DNA of 64,000 nt from Parietaria judaica (taxonomy: Eukaryota; Streptophyta; Magnoliopsida; Rosales; Urticaceae): the NCBI GenBank assembly GCA_954871525.1, contig OX940869.1, forward strand, positions 17,512,001 to 17,576,000, in the 5' to 3' direction. Below are positions 22,109 to 33,657 of this stretch, in pieces. The notes beneath the pieces were generated by a model, which was not told the DNA's origin, ran no database searches, and was given only the letters and a program-made list of their open reading frames with translations. How positions within the stretch are numbered: the first letter of the stretch is position 1; every line of letters starts with the position of its first letter. The position numbers and the translations under genes were made by a program.

Positions 22109-23092
22109 ATATATATATATATATAGAGAGACGAAAAATCCCATATAATTAGTCTCGAATGACTCGATGGGTACTCTGAAATTAGTTTCATCTCTTTCAA
22201 ATGTTCCTTTACGGAAGGCACTTATTGTAGGGTTGTTCCACCTATACCAGAGCCGTGCTTCAATACATTGATATTTAGTTGTGATAACACGATCACAACC
22301 GTGGAATGCATATCTCAGCCGCGGTTTACTTGGATGACACGTATGTTTCACCACTGAAGATTGACAAATCAGAAAGACAAATTAGTAAAAAATTCAAAAA
22401 ATCGAGCCGGAAAATGATAGACCGCGGTTAGTTGAATAAAGGTCGTTGCTAAACTAATGACGGCGGTTAAACTCGTATTCAATGACTAATGATCACCGCC
22501 GCGGCCCATAATAAATATGACGCGAAACAAAGGGTAAAATAGTAAGTTTGATAGATTAGCCGTGGCATTAGGAAATTACACCTCGGCATATAGAAAGCGA
22601 CCAAGTCTTTGCTCACTCGGGTTTAATTTACCATTTTGTTGAAGCCGTGGTTGTTCTAAAGTATGCCGAGGTGATTTAAGGAAACTAACAATTTTTTCCA
22701 CACCGAGCAGTGGATTATTCAACTTCATTACAAACACTTAGGCATGTATTTAATAATGCAATGGTACTTATATGTTAAACTTGTTCGTTTATTTTGCAAA
22801 TTTATTTTAAAACAGACCCCTAAACACAATTTTCAAGCGTACTTCTTTGTTTTACGAGATCAAAATCGGTGATAATCGCAAAGTCCTCCGCTAGTTCAGA
22901 CTCGAAAGTACAACAAGCCAAAATTTCCAAACTCGGATATTACGTACCGAGAAAAAAAAGCCTTGTTAATTCAAAACAACCTAAAAATCCGTGGTGCAAT
23001 ATTTACATATATATAAACATAGGAATAAATATGCATAAAACATGAAAAATGTTTTTACGAAACTAGCTAAGAGAAAGAAAGAGAAAAAAGCA
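22109..23092. repeat. CCGCGG-motif cluster 3, no gene
   Basis: Exact motifs at about 22320, 22422 and 22499, with CCGTGG and CCTCGG decay forms. An (AT)n run lies near 22108-22125. The block GGGTAAAATAGTAAGTT near 22528 recurs at 24484, part of the tandem duplication that includes the F-box copies. Confidence 0.55.
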
Positions 23093-23965
23093 TCAAAACA
23101 ATGAAGCGATGCTCTCGACGTACTCATGGGGATGATGAACGCATATCCTGTGTTGTATCACCCATTCTTCCTTCCACCTGTTGGCAATCACCGGATCCTC
23201 TGCTATCCTCGGAAACTCCCTCCGTGCGTCGTCCAGGAGAAGCACCTCGTCCCGCAAGTCAACGTATAAATTTTTGTTCTCCTTAGGCAGGAATTGAATC
23301 AGGAAGGAGAAATGAAGAATCCTATCAACCATGCCCTTCTCCGATAACCATTTCTCTAAAATTTACATTGGCAGCATCAAAGGCACCAGAATATTTCGCC
23401 AGGCAATCTAGCCTTTGTCGAACACTTGCATGCATACGAACAGATGACCCGGCTTTTTAAGGCACAACCGGACGACCTTGTATTCGTTGCTTGTGACATT
23501 GAGTAGGAAACCTACCGCCGCGTGAATTTCCTCAAACTCGGGTGAATACGGTGGTGGAATCAGAAGATGTCTCTCCTGCCAAGTCACCGGATTCCAAACC
23601 ACCAGTCGCGTCACATCGTCCCACCTGAGTCTCAGGAAGATCAAGCCGTTGGAGGAGCCCTCCAATAGCAAGACTCGGTTTTTGGGGTTGAGATAATGCA
23701 CGTCATATATCCGCACCATTTCGCTGTTGATCATCAGCATCAGTACAAACTTTTTCGTCGCCCGTTCACCGACGACAAGTACGATTGGCCCGTTCTTCGC
23801 CTGATGACAGATTCGGTGAGCTTCGATAAACGTCTTATCGCTAGAAATGTGAGCCCCGCAGTTTTTGCAGACGCTCTTGAGACGCATCAGATGTTTCGAC
23901 GGGAGTTCCGCTAGGATGTTGTGGAAGATGAGATCTTTGGGAAGATGCTCCGAAGTATTTTCCAT
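23093..23965 (-). pseudogene. F-box protein gene copy 1, broken
   Basis: ATG at 23965. The N-terminus LPKDLIFHNILAELPSKHLMRLKSVCKNC fits an F-box, the Skp1-binding motif of SCF ubiquitin ligases. It is followed by an F-box-associated region: GSSNGLIFLRLRWDDVTRLVVWNP, PPPYSPEFEEIHAAVGF, NEYKVVRLCL. The frame stops at TAG 23408 after VFDKG. The downstream coding (IAWRN; then in 23332-23093 a stretch ending HPHEYVESIASLF) is still recognisable but out of reach. The hallmark Trp late in the F-box is a Cys here. The copy sits inside CACTA-type DNA, so it is probably a captured host gene. Confidence 0.75.
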
Positions 23966-24682
23966 TGTAATTTTGTAAGAGAGATTGAGAGGCTTAAGAC
24001 ACTAAACATGAAGAAGGTTAAATAAATATTGACGTTCTGGGTATGAACTCGGTAACTATATCTCTAAAAAAAATCGATAACTAAAGCGACGTTTGGAGTT
24101 CAAGGCCACGATTATGTGGTTTAATAACCGCGGTTTAAAAGGGAGTATTTCGTGGGGTTTCAGTTTCTCTGCATATGTTGGACACGTGTCAGTACGTGAT
24201 TGGGTCACCGTTTAAGTTTTTCAACTGCCACACTTCATCACGTCGCCACAACCTTTCACTATTCCCCGTGTTTAAACCCATCATTAGCCTAGCCATTATT
24301 AATTAGTTTTTTTAATCCCATTTAATTTATCGAGAACCATCATTCAGTTAGATTTTGATGATCGTGGTTGCATAAATTTGAGAAGAGCAGCGTTTTTCGA
24401 TACTTAGCCGCGGCTATGTACATGTATTTTTATGGTGGTATAAACAATGCCGCAGCTTACATGAACTCGGCCGTTTAAGCATGGGTAAAATAGTAAGTTG
24501 GGAAGATCTCTTTGCCGCGGCATAGTTAATGAGCGAGCAGTTTATCACGAAAAGCTTCTGTATTACCGCGGTTTAAATGTGAAATGTGACTGTTTACTTT
24601 GCAATTACCGGAAAAAAAAGCCTAGCATGAAACATGAATATACTGATACGTAACTAGCTAAGAGAAAGACAGAGAAAAAACG
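23966..24682. repeat. CCGCGG-motif cluster 4, no gene
   Basis: Motifs at about 24129, 24409, 24514 and 24565. It includes the F-box 5' flank and, near the right end, the AACTAGCTAAGAGAAAG block that also precedes copy 1 (near 23061). Confidence 0.55.
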
Positions 24683-25419
24683 TCAACGCACTGAAGCGAT
24701 GCTCTCGATGTGCTCATGGGCAGAATGAACGCTTATCCCGTGTCGCTCAGACCAGTCATAGTGCCAACTGCAGACAATCTCCCTGCAGTCCCGTGGTACC
24801 AGCGGAAGTTCAGTCCGGTCCGTGTCAAGGCGAAGCACCTCGTCCCGCAAGTCGCGGAAACAAATATTTTCTACGGAGGCTCCACTTGATCAATCTTAAT
24901 TGCAATGAAGAACCCCGTCAACCATGGCCTTGTTCGATGGCCAATTCACAGCGAGTGACACTTCCACTCTCAAGGCGGGGAAACATTTCGCCAGGCGATC
25001 CCGCCTTTGTCGAACACTTGCATGCATACGAACGGATGACCCGGATTGCCAAGGCACAACCGGGCAACCTTGTATTTGTTGCTCGTGACGTCGAGTTTGA
25101 AACCTAATACCGTATGGAATTGCCGAAACTCAGGTGAATACGCTGGTGGCCTCGGAATGATCCTCATCTCCCGAGTCATCGAATTAAAAACCGCGACTCG
25201 CGTCACGCCCGTCACTAAAGGTTCATCCTCAAGCCTCAGGCAGACTAAGCCGTTGGAGGCGTCCACCATAACGTGGATTTGGTGCTCGGGCTTAGGATTC
25301 GACAAGCCAAGTTTTCGTACCCATCCTTTGATCCAAATAAGTATACATGATTCCGAACACCGTGTACCGAGGGCAATCAACAGTGGGCCGTTTTTGGCTT
25401 GATGACAGATTCGGTGAGC

Positions 25420-25424
25420 ATCGG
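25420..25424. other. target site duplication ATCGG (left)
   Basis: Directly before the LTR start TGTAACGCCC; repeated at 27666-27670. Confidence 0.85.
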
Positions 25425-27665
25425 TGTAACGCCCACTCAGACGGGCGAAAAATAAATCTAAAACTTTCTCATTGCTGTGTGATTTGTAACAAAACTACGA
25501 CAAATTTTGAACTTTTAAAAGTTTATGTAGTATATAGTTACAACACAGCGCTTAAAAAGTTATGTGCTTATACACTAGTAGCTTTATATAAAAACAGTTT
25601 ATAAACATACAAAATAAGCTACAAGCACATATTTACTTCGTTCAAAAGTTAGGCCCAAAGGTCAAATGCCGCATATGCACCCACATCTCGGTAGTAGTAA
25701 CAGACTCGGTCAATCCCTGAAAATCAGTCTTCTTGGACCTTTTGTTTAACTGTATCACAAGAACTAGGTGAGCTATGGCTCAGTAAATAGAACTCGAGAA
25801 ACGTATTGACATTCTTTACAAACATGTACCCGTCATAACTTCATAAAACATTTTTATTGCGCGCTTTAGCTCATTGTACACAAAATATCTTGGCTCAAGG
25901 GATTTGCCCTTTCTTGCCAAATAGACTCAAGGGATTTGCTCTTTCTTGTCTCATTGGGAGCTCAAGGGATTACACTTTATTGCACAACATGAGCTCAAGG
26001 GATTTGCCCTTTCTTGCTCGATCTAGGCTCAAGCAATTTACCCTTTCTTGCTTCGTTTATGCTCCAGGGATTACACTTTCTTGCTCGATGCGAGCTCAAG
26101 GGATTCTCCCATTCTTGCTCGATCAAAGCTCAAGCGATTTACCCTTTCTTGCTTCGTTTATGCTCAAGGGATTACACTTTTTTGCTCAACGCGAGCTCCA
26201 GGGATTCTCCCATTCTTGCTCCATCAAAGCTCAAGCGATTTACCTTGCTTCTTTTTTTTTTCATTGACATTAGTGTACACGTCGATATTAAAACTTTGGG
26301 TATCTTTATTTTCTAAAACATGTATGAATAATAAACTATCATAAGCTTTTAATATTATTGTTCTTGTGATAAGTTTTGAAATGAGATTCTACTTACCTTT
26401 GACTTCTTGGGTTTACTAACTTATAAGTTTTGAAATGTGCAAGCTTCCTCGTCGAGTTCGATGTGCTATTTCTTATAACCTTTTCGCATCATATAAAAAC
26501 AACAAGCTTTACTAACTTATAACTTCTCGATTCTTAAAAAATATAAATAAACTTATTGAGCACTCTATTAATCATTTCACCATTACAAACTATTAAACAC
26601 CTTCATTGTGATCCTTATTCTAATAAAAACATAAGCCTAATGCTTGTCTTCTTTTGTGTATGCAATCTGTTTCCTCTAGACTTGCTTAAGACATGCAATA
26701 CCTATTATGAACTTGCTTAAATAAAAATTACTCGAATATTAAACACTCTATTGGCAAAACTAACTAGCTAGCTTATTACTACACCATATCCATTCGAATT
26801 AATCAAACAAACCAGCCTAAGAAATTAACTACTGAATTCTCGTTCCATAATTTTATTTATACTAACCATTAATTACCTAACATCTCAACAAGCATTACGT
26901 GAGAAGATAGTCTCTAGTTACTAATGGAATTGTAAGAAAATTTCGATCGTTTGTGACGAGCATATCACCAATAATTAAACCACTTTAAGATAACATTTTT
27001 ACTATTTTATTCAAGCACCTAACATGATCTCCAATACTCACCTTTTGACAAGAGCTAAAGAAGGTAGCTGTAGCAAGAGATCTTGTTTCTAAGAGAGACC
27101 ATCGTGGTGATTCCAAGGAGAGCACTATGTGTATTGAATTTTATTTTATTTTTTTATTGGAAAGAAGTTGTGCTGCAGCTGGACTTTGGATAACTAGAAA
27201 CTGGAAGAAAGGTTTAGAATTATCTAGAAATACAATTAAGAAGGTCAAAGAGCAAAGGTATGGGAGGCATGTCGGTTTGATAGAACTTGGAAGCATATAG
27301 AAGATTCATCTCTCTATTCATATGCACCAATCAGATCATTACTATATGATGTGCAAATAAAAAGATAAGGTTAAATAAAAATTTATCTCGTTAAATGCTA
27401 TATATATGCCTATATAGGTATATATGAGACTAAAAATAACTTAGCTAGATAACTCGTTATTTTATCTTACACTTATATAGCACATCAAATCATCGCCGAG
27501 TCCGCAACACATTTCATACTGCAACAAACACAACTAAATATTTTGTCAGAAAATATCATACGATAAATACTTAAATATCATCGTGAAAAATAATAAATTT
27601 ATTTGAGCCTACATTATCATCATTAATGGTCAATCTTTAAGCATGTGAGAACTTGGGACATCACA
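25425..27665. mobile_element. solo LTR, 2241 bp
   Basis: It starts TGTAACGCCCAC and ends GGGACATCACA. A perfect 5-bp TSD (ATCGG) flanks it, and no PBS, purine tract or coding region lies inside, so it is one LTR left by recombination between the two LTRs of a full element. The TGTAACGNCC start is common in plant gypsy chromoviruses, so that lineage is likely. Removing it restores continuity with F-box copy 1. Confidence 0.85.
25890..26260 (+). repeat. 33-34-bp tandem repeat, 11 copies
   Basis: Units read GCTCAAGGGATTTRCCCTTT plus CTTGCT. CTCAAG/CTCCAG cores lie at 25894, 25926, 25961, 25994, 26028, 26062, 26095, 26129, 26163, 26196 and 26230. The last units form a 101-bp higher-order unit of three (26062 and 26163). 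All are inside the solo LTR. Confidence 0.9.
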
Positions 27666-27670
27666 ATCGG
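27666..27670. other. target site duplication ATCGG (right)
   Basis: Pairs with 25420-25424. The F-box sequence resumes at once. Confidence 0.85.
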
Positions 27671-27805
27671 TAAACAATTTTTTGCCACATATTTGAGCCC
27701 GCCAGGATTCGACACGCTCTTGAATCGCATTAGGGGTTCGCTAGGAGTTTCACTAGAATTTTGGAGAAGATGAGGTCTTCGGGAAGATTAACCGATGTGT
27801 TTAAG

Positions 27806-28066
27806 ATTGTAATTTTTTAGGAGAAGAGAGAGAGGCTGAAGAAACAAACGGAATGACGGTTGAATACACACTACTTATCAATAACTGCGCCTATTTTATA
27901 GACTTGCCAAACCGACGAGTTCGTGGTTGCAGAGCGTTTAGACTGAAGACCGCGGTTAATGTTACTAATAGCCGCGGTATTTACTTTGGGGGGGTAATGG
28001 TATTTCTTCTTACTTGAGTTGATTAACTGCGGTGCACTATTTAGAACCGCATCGTTGGGTTGATTA
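27806..28066. repeat. CCGCGG-motif cluster 5, no gene
   Basis: Motifs at about 27950 and 27973. F-box 5' flank followed by motif-bearing AT-rich DNA. Confidence 0.5.
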
Positions 28067-28862
28067 ACCATGGCTTATTACTATAGGGTTTAGGGTTATA
28101 GTATTTAGGCAGTTCCATCAGCCGCGATTACACATAAAAGGCCGCACTTGTCTCCTTAAAGCCGTGGTCTTTCAGCAAACCACGTAGGATATACCGCGGC
28201 TTGGTTACATACATCGTTTAAATTTTACGCTTATTAGAATATATATATATATATATCAGTACACAGTACCCATCTTCCCCCAATTACACAATTATATTTC
28301 AACTTATATCTACTTAATTATCACCCACAGTTTACTTGGGTAAGAAATGTAAAAATTATTAGTCGTAAGATTCCGTACGCAAATAAGTATTATTATTTAA
28401 CCGTTTCAGTAATTATTTTATGTATAGATATATAGTCCAACCACTTTATTTAGTGTTATAATAATTTGTTATCATTAAAATTTAATGTACGATGTTGTTA
28501 TGGTGTCTAGATATTAATATATAGTTGATATTATAGCTAGCTATACATATATATATAGTCGGACTTCTAAACCCTAATTGTTTAAGTGTGTTCACTTAAT
28601 AATGATAAAATTAAAACCATTTGTACTTTTTATAATTGATATTTACTTCTTTAATTATACTATTTACTATTTCTGAAACTTATATATAGTTAAAATATTA
28701 AAGAAAAATAAAAGTTTTTGCAAAAGTAAATAATATTTACTTAACTATATTAATTATTTATTACCAGTTCTAAAATTTATCCGTTAAATTAAAGAAAAAT
28801 AAAAGTTTTCACAAAAGCCTAAATCATGTGGTGGTTGCCAATCCAAAACGGCCGGAAACAAC
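28067..28862. repeat. direct repeat S2 (partner at 21419-22108)
   Basis: Same order of conserved blocks as S1, with an exact CCGCGG at 28195. Very AT-rich, no coding region. Confidence 0.8.
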
Positions 28863-29996
28863 TAGATACTTCAAACCAGCCGCGGCTTAGGGGGAAGACA
28901 CGTAGTATTAACCGCGGCTGGTGTTAAATATTGTTGTTATATATGTAGTTTCTTCTAATTCGTAAACCGCGGTATAATAAGAGAACAAACATAAACCGCG
29001 GTGTGGTAAATCACAATCAAAGAAAGAAACTAGAAAAAAAAAAGCAAGTGGGAACACGTTAAACGACGGTTTTATAACTTATAAGCCGCGGCTTTTAGCG
29101 TGATGAAGAAAAAGAAATTAAAACTTAGATTTTTTTTGAATCGTGCATGGGTTGAGGGCAATATACCGTGGTCGGTAAATATAAACCGCGGCTTTTGTTG
29201 TCATGAAAAAAAACTAAATACACTTAGAAAAAATTTCGAATGGTGAATGGTTGGGTTGAGAGAATTATGCCGCGGTCGATAAATGAAAACCGCGGCTTAC
29301 TAGCAGGACATAAACAAGAGTTCTGGTAAAAAAATAAAATTTGCTTAAGGCGGGGCACATATAAATATAACCGAGGTTTAGATTTATACTTACCGCGGTG
29401 TAGTATAAAATACAACGGCCCTTTGTACATAACCAAACAACGAGCTCTCGGGCAAAATTTAAATTTACTTAAGCCGAGGAAAATTTTAATAGAACCGAGG
29501 TTCAGTTTAACTTACACCGCGTTTCTTACTATCGGACCAAAAATGCTAGCTCTCGGGCAAAATATTCCAATTTTTAAAGCCGAGGCTTAATTAACATTAA
29601 CCGGGGTTTCTGTTAATTACAGCCGCGGCGTATTGTATGATAACGAGGCTTTGGTATAAGACAAGAAATTGAACGTTCTGGTATATTTTTACGCCTGGGC
29701 GATAAAAGTTGTTAAACTACGGCCTGTGTTTTTCTTCCTCAACAAGCTCCTAAGGTCTTATCAGTTGCAACTACGTTATAACATCGCCGCGAGGTTTTAT
29801 GGATCCACGTCAGATTAGCTGAGGTATTGTTACATATGTCCGAGGCGTAATCAGCTTACCATCATTTATTTCACTTTCCCTCCTTTTCCATCATTTTTTC
29901 CCTCTCTCTCTCTCTACTATTTTTTCCAACTTTCAACAGCCACCATCGCCACCACAGACGGTGGCCGTCGCCATATCCGCCGTCGAAAAGTCCTAT
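28863..29996. repeat. CCGCGG-motif cluster 6 (densest) and promoter region
   Basis: Ten exact motifs from about 28882 to 29624, roughly one per 75 bp, commonly AACCGCGGCTT or AGCCGCGGCTT, mixed with CCGAGG forms. The stretch ends in pyrimidine-rich leader sequence with GCCACC runs. Its place just upstream of the TnpA-like gene fits a subterminal regulatory region. Confidence 0.65.
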
Positions 29997-29997
29997 T

Positions 29998-30077
<80 letters not shown>

Positions 30078-30104
30078 GGTCTCTCTCTCTCTCTCTCTCT
30101 GGCC
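29997..30104 (+). repeat. CT microsatellite
   Basis: About 108 bp of (CT)n with a few TCTATC interruptions. Probably in the 5' UTR of the gene that follows. Confidence 0.95.
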
Positions 30105-30607
30105 CTCCGTCCCTCTATGTTATAGACGTTCTAACCGCAGTCTACTGTTTGGTTAGGCAAGGGTTGAGAATAACTGTTATAGATTGAATCAAGTTTTATT
30201 TTTTTGAATGTCTTTTAGACTTACTATATTGGGATTTCGATTAGTTTTGGTTTGGTGAATAAAGTTTTGTTCTTTTTTAGAATGCCATTTAGATTTCGTT
30301 TATTGGGAATGTTATTTTAAGTTTTGTGAAGTTGATAATGAGATTAATTAATTAGTTTTGTTTATTGGCAATGTTAATTAATTAGTTTCATATATTGGAA
30401 ATTAATTACTTATTTTAAGTTTTTTGAAGTTGATGATGAGATTTATTGTTTATTGAGAATATTATTAGGTTTCATTCATTGGGAATGTTGAATTAAGTTT
30501 TGTGAATTATGTTACTTTAACTTTGTGAAGTTTATAATGGGAATGTTATTTAGTTATACGTATTTATAATGAATTATGATATGGTCTTAGGTACCGCGAT
30601 ATCAATA
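30105..30607 (+). other. probable 5' UTR/intron of the TnpA-like gene
   Basis: T- and G-rich DNA with repeated short phrases (TTGGGAATGTT, AAGTTTTGTGAA). No ORF. Fits a leader intron, with an acceptor near 30590 (TCTTAG). Confidence 0.35.
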
Positions 30608-30639
30608 TGTTGCAAGATTCCGATGATGAGTACGTAGAA

Positions 30640-31090
30640 GAGTATATAGCGTCACAACCACGACCAAGTCTATCGGTAAAGCGCGATAATCATACGTCCT
30701 CAACGAGTGCCGATGCGTTAATTAAATTTTTATATGATATTTATTATGTTTTTATTTCGTTTCATTAAAATATTATGTATGCATGGTATTAAATAATTAA
30801 GAGGGTCGCAACCTTGACCATGTCTATCGGCAAAGCGTGACAATCCGACTACGTCAAAGAGTGTCGGTGCGTTAAATAAATTGTTATATGATATTAATTA
30901 TATTTTTTTTTCAAAATTAATATTATGTATGCATGGTCGTTAAATAATTAGGAGCGTCCCAACCACGGCAAAGTCTATCACCACAGCGCGACAATGCGAG
31001 GACCTTAAAGAGTGACGGTGCGTTAATTAAATTTTTATATGATATTAAACATGGTTAAAATTTGTTTCATTAATATTATGTATGCATGGT
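30640..31090 (+). repeat. about 155-bp tandem triplication of an exon-like unit
   Basis: Three copies, at about 30650, 30805 and 30956, carry CAACC.CGRC.AAGTCTATC, AAAGAGTG.CGGTGCGTTAA and the downstream AT-rich stretch up to TATTATGTATGCATGGT. Each looks like a 70-80 bp exon plus an intron of similar size. Only the first follows the ATG. Confidence 0.85.
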
Positions 31091-31228
31091 TAAATATCAC
31101 TATTACTAAATATATATAGGTGTTGACTTATTGCTAAAGAAACATGTACCTCGACGAAAACTTGTAATGGGAAATAATGGAAAAATAACAACTACCAATA
31201 TTTTGAGAGTAAATAAAGTAAGAGATAA

Positions 31229-31405
31229 AGGTAAAAAATATCAGTGAAATTTGATGCGAAGTGGCAACCAAGGGGAAAGAAGGGTAGCATGCTGATGAGC
31301 TACATTGGCGTTCTTAAAGGTAAAAAATAGCGGTGAAATTTGATGCAAATTGGCAACCAAGGGGAAAGGAAGGTAGCATGCTGATGAGCTACATTGGTGT
31401 TCTTG
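31229..31405 (+). repeat. 89-bp tandem duplication in the TnpA-like exon
   Basis: AGGTAAAAAATA at 31229 recurs at 31318, with the next 80 bp nearly identical (GTGAAATTTGATGC, GGTAGCATGCTGATGAGC). 89 is not a multiple of three, so the duplication breaks the frame. The second copy continues into the conserved domain. Confidence 0.85.
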
Positions 31406-32183
31406 CTTGGGATTTGATTCCAATTTCTGGGCCGAATTAGAGAAATAAGCTACAAGGCCCCGTGAAAATAAGGATTTGAAGTTCCATATGGGTTCAAAAA
31501 AACTTGTCTTAAGAGTTCTGGTCAATCAGCAAAGGGTTTTCGGCACGATTCAAATGCATTATGCGTCCAACCCAACATCAATGACGAAGATATCCTCGAA
31601 GCATCACCGACGTACATTGGAAGGATTTCATTCGCAAAAAAAAAAAAAGTGATGAGTTCAAAGAAATCTCAGAACGGAACAAAAAAGCGCGAGCACACGT
31701 CGAATACCCATCTAGGGGAGGTCGAGCCGGATACCAAACACTCGATCAAAAACATGTAAGTCATAAAAAATAATTTTAGTCATCATAATTTTATATTTTA
31801 ATATTTTCTAACAGATTTTTGCACTTGTCTTCTAGTTTGACGTAACAAGAGAATGGGCTTCTCGGTCGCAGTTATGGGTGGAGATGAGAACAACTGAAAA
31901 TGAGGAACTAAAGGATCCTAGTTTAGAACCTGTCGTGCAAAAAATCGTAAGTATCAGTCGTGCGTGCATGTTTTGAAAAAAATAAATGTTTAGTTATATT
32001 TTTTATTTAATTTATGGCGTTCACAGAACCAATTGGCTGCATCGGCGGCGAATGGCGAATGGGAGCCCGATGAAGAGGACGATGTGCTGTCTAGAGCATT
32101 GGGTAAGCAAGAACATCCCGGCCGGCTCTGCGGGCAATCCAAATTTGTCTCACATGACCAATATTGATGAGTGCTTCTAAGAA

Positions 32184-33657
32184 GGAGGTTTCAGCTTTGC
32201 GAAAAAAAATGGAAGAACAAGGAGAACACATCAACATTTTGGAGGCCAAAGTGGCCGATTAGGATGTCTTGAAGGCTAAGGTGAGTCAATTAGACTTTAT
32301 GCATGCTCAATTTTCAAAAAAATTCAAAGCGAGTGCGCATAATCACCGGGTAAATGATGAAGTATCTCCACAAACCCCCGCTAGCCGACCGAATGTTCTT
32401 TTTCTGACAACCTATGGCGGCGAAGACGAGGAAATTGTTCCTTTGATAACACCTCTTGGTGATGAGGATTTCCCGTGTAACCAAATTGGTTCGACGCTCA
32501 AAGTTACCCCACCAAAAAAAATAGACATTTCAGAAAACAGCAATCCATCTCTTGGAAAAAGAAATAGTTTAGGTGGAAGGTGCTTATTAAATGAGAAAGA
32601 TTCTCCCTCATTCCCCCGAACTCCTATTTCGGATGATTACCAGGAATGCTTTCTTTTGGTGGACGGAATGGAAAAATATGTTGCAAGTGGGAGGGTGGGA
32701 ATGAACAGTACCGCGGGTGATACAATTCATTTTGTGCCTCCTGCCTCCGAAACGTAATCACACATTGGCCATGTATGCCACCGCACATTTACTGAAACGT
32801 AATCACAACTCCATTGATTTTCCACACCCCGGTAGTGAATCTTTAATCGATGATGTCACACATTTATATCATGATGATGTATACGATTTTGTGAATTTTC
32901 ATGAATTGAACATATCATGGATCCATGTTTGCCAAAGGTATGTCGTTTTTTCAATTGTTATTATTTTTATTTTTTATTGAAATTGCATGATAATTGATTT
33001 GATGCAGTTATATAAAATTCTTTATGCAGTTACTTGTACGACAAAATGACTGAATTCAACCATTACAAGTACGGGTTTCTGCCTCCATTGAGCATACTTG
33101 GGAGTCAAAGTTAAGAGACCTTGAGAACTGACATCTCAATGATGTTCAAAAAGATTAAGAAATGTGTGAACGGACAAGTGATTATAGTGTCATACAATAG
33201 TTACAATCATTGGGTTTTGGTAAAACTCAATCCTTGGAAAAATATGGCACATATCTTAAATCCTTTGGAATCGGATCAGATAACCGATCATTTGAGCTAC
33301 CTAATCTGCACGTAAGTTTCTCATTACAATTATGTTATAAATAATTATTATATAGTAATACTTTATTCCTTATTATTATTATTTATTATTATTAACCGTA
33401 CTTCTAACAAGTATATGATTTGAATCGAATTTTATTGTAGATCAATGAAAATTTGGAAAAGAAGACATTCGGTTAAGAACCTGCCCACGGAAAATTCAAG
33501 GATTCTCTTTACGGATTCCGCAAAACAACCCGGCAATGTGGAATGCGGATACTATGTGATGAAATATATGCAAGAGATGGTTACAAAAGGTATCGATAAA
33601 CACCTATCATCATACACAGATCGTTATTCAACCAAAGATATTGATAATATACAATAG
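32184..33657 (+). pseudogene. Ulp1-type cysteine protease region of the En/Spm element
   Basis: A coiled-coil start (KKEVSALRKKMEEQGEHINI) is broken by a TAG near 32261, then continues from 32269 (KVSQLDFMHAQFSKKFK). After degraded middle exons, the exon at about 33030-33314 (TAA at 33112) and the exon from 33440 carry the Ulp1 C-terminal domain: the catalytic His in YNHWVLVKLNP, ILNPLES where the acid residue is expected, and QPGNVECGYYVMKYMQEM with the catalytic Cys. GTAAGT-type donor after 33312; AG acceptor before 33441. Ulp1-like domains cleave SUMO-type conjugates and are common in plant CACTA elements and MULEs. Asn at the usual Asp position would weaken or abolish catalysis. Ends at TAG 33655. 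Confidence 0.75.

Larger units (their letters stand above)
24683..27805 (-). pseudogene. F-box protein gene copy 2, split by a solo LTR
   Basis: Homologous to copy 1 throughout: HRICHQAKNGP, DASNGLVCLRLED, PPAYSPEFRQFHTVLGF, NKYKVARLCLGNPGHPFVCM, VFDKGGIAWRNVS. It keeps the GIAWRN reading that is broken in copy 1 and ends at a TGA at 24683-24685 (minus strand). The coding is split between 25424 and 27671 by a 2.24-kb LTR with a 5-bp duplication. The start codon position (27803-27805) is no longer ATG, and the N-terminal part is degraded. The two copies are in tandem, in the same orientation. Confidence 0.75.
30608..32183 (+). pseudogene. En/Spm TnpA-like protein (Transposase_24/Ptta type), broken exons
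   Basis: ATG 30608 starts MLQDSDDEYVEEY. The conserved part lies in short exons: about 31137-31220 (KHVPRRKLVMGNNGKITTTN), 31245-31438 (FDANWQPRGKEG, SYIGVLAWDLIPISGP), about 31600-31755 (SDEFKEISERNKKARAHVEY, GGRAGYQTLDQKH), 31837-31948 (VTREWASRSQLWVEMRTTEN, then a GTAAGT donor) and from 32028 (WEPDEEDDVLSRALGKQEHP, GRLCGQSKFVSHDQY). This is the plant En/Spm Ptta family, a DNA-binding accessory protein for CACTA transposition. In-frame stops (for example after SGP at 31438 and near 31474) and internal duplications break it. Confidence 0.75.

Noticed and set aside
31241..31525. 94-aa minus-strand ORF
   Set aside because: Opposite-strand shadow of the duplicated TnpA-like exon.
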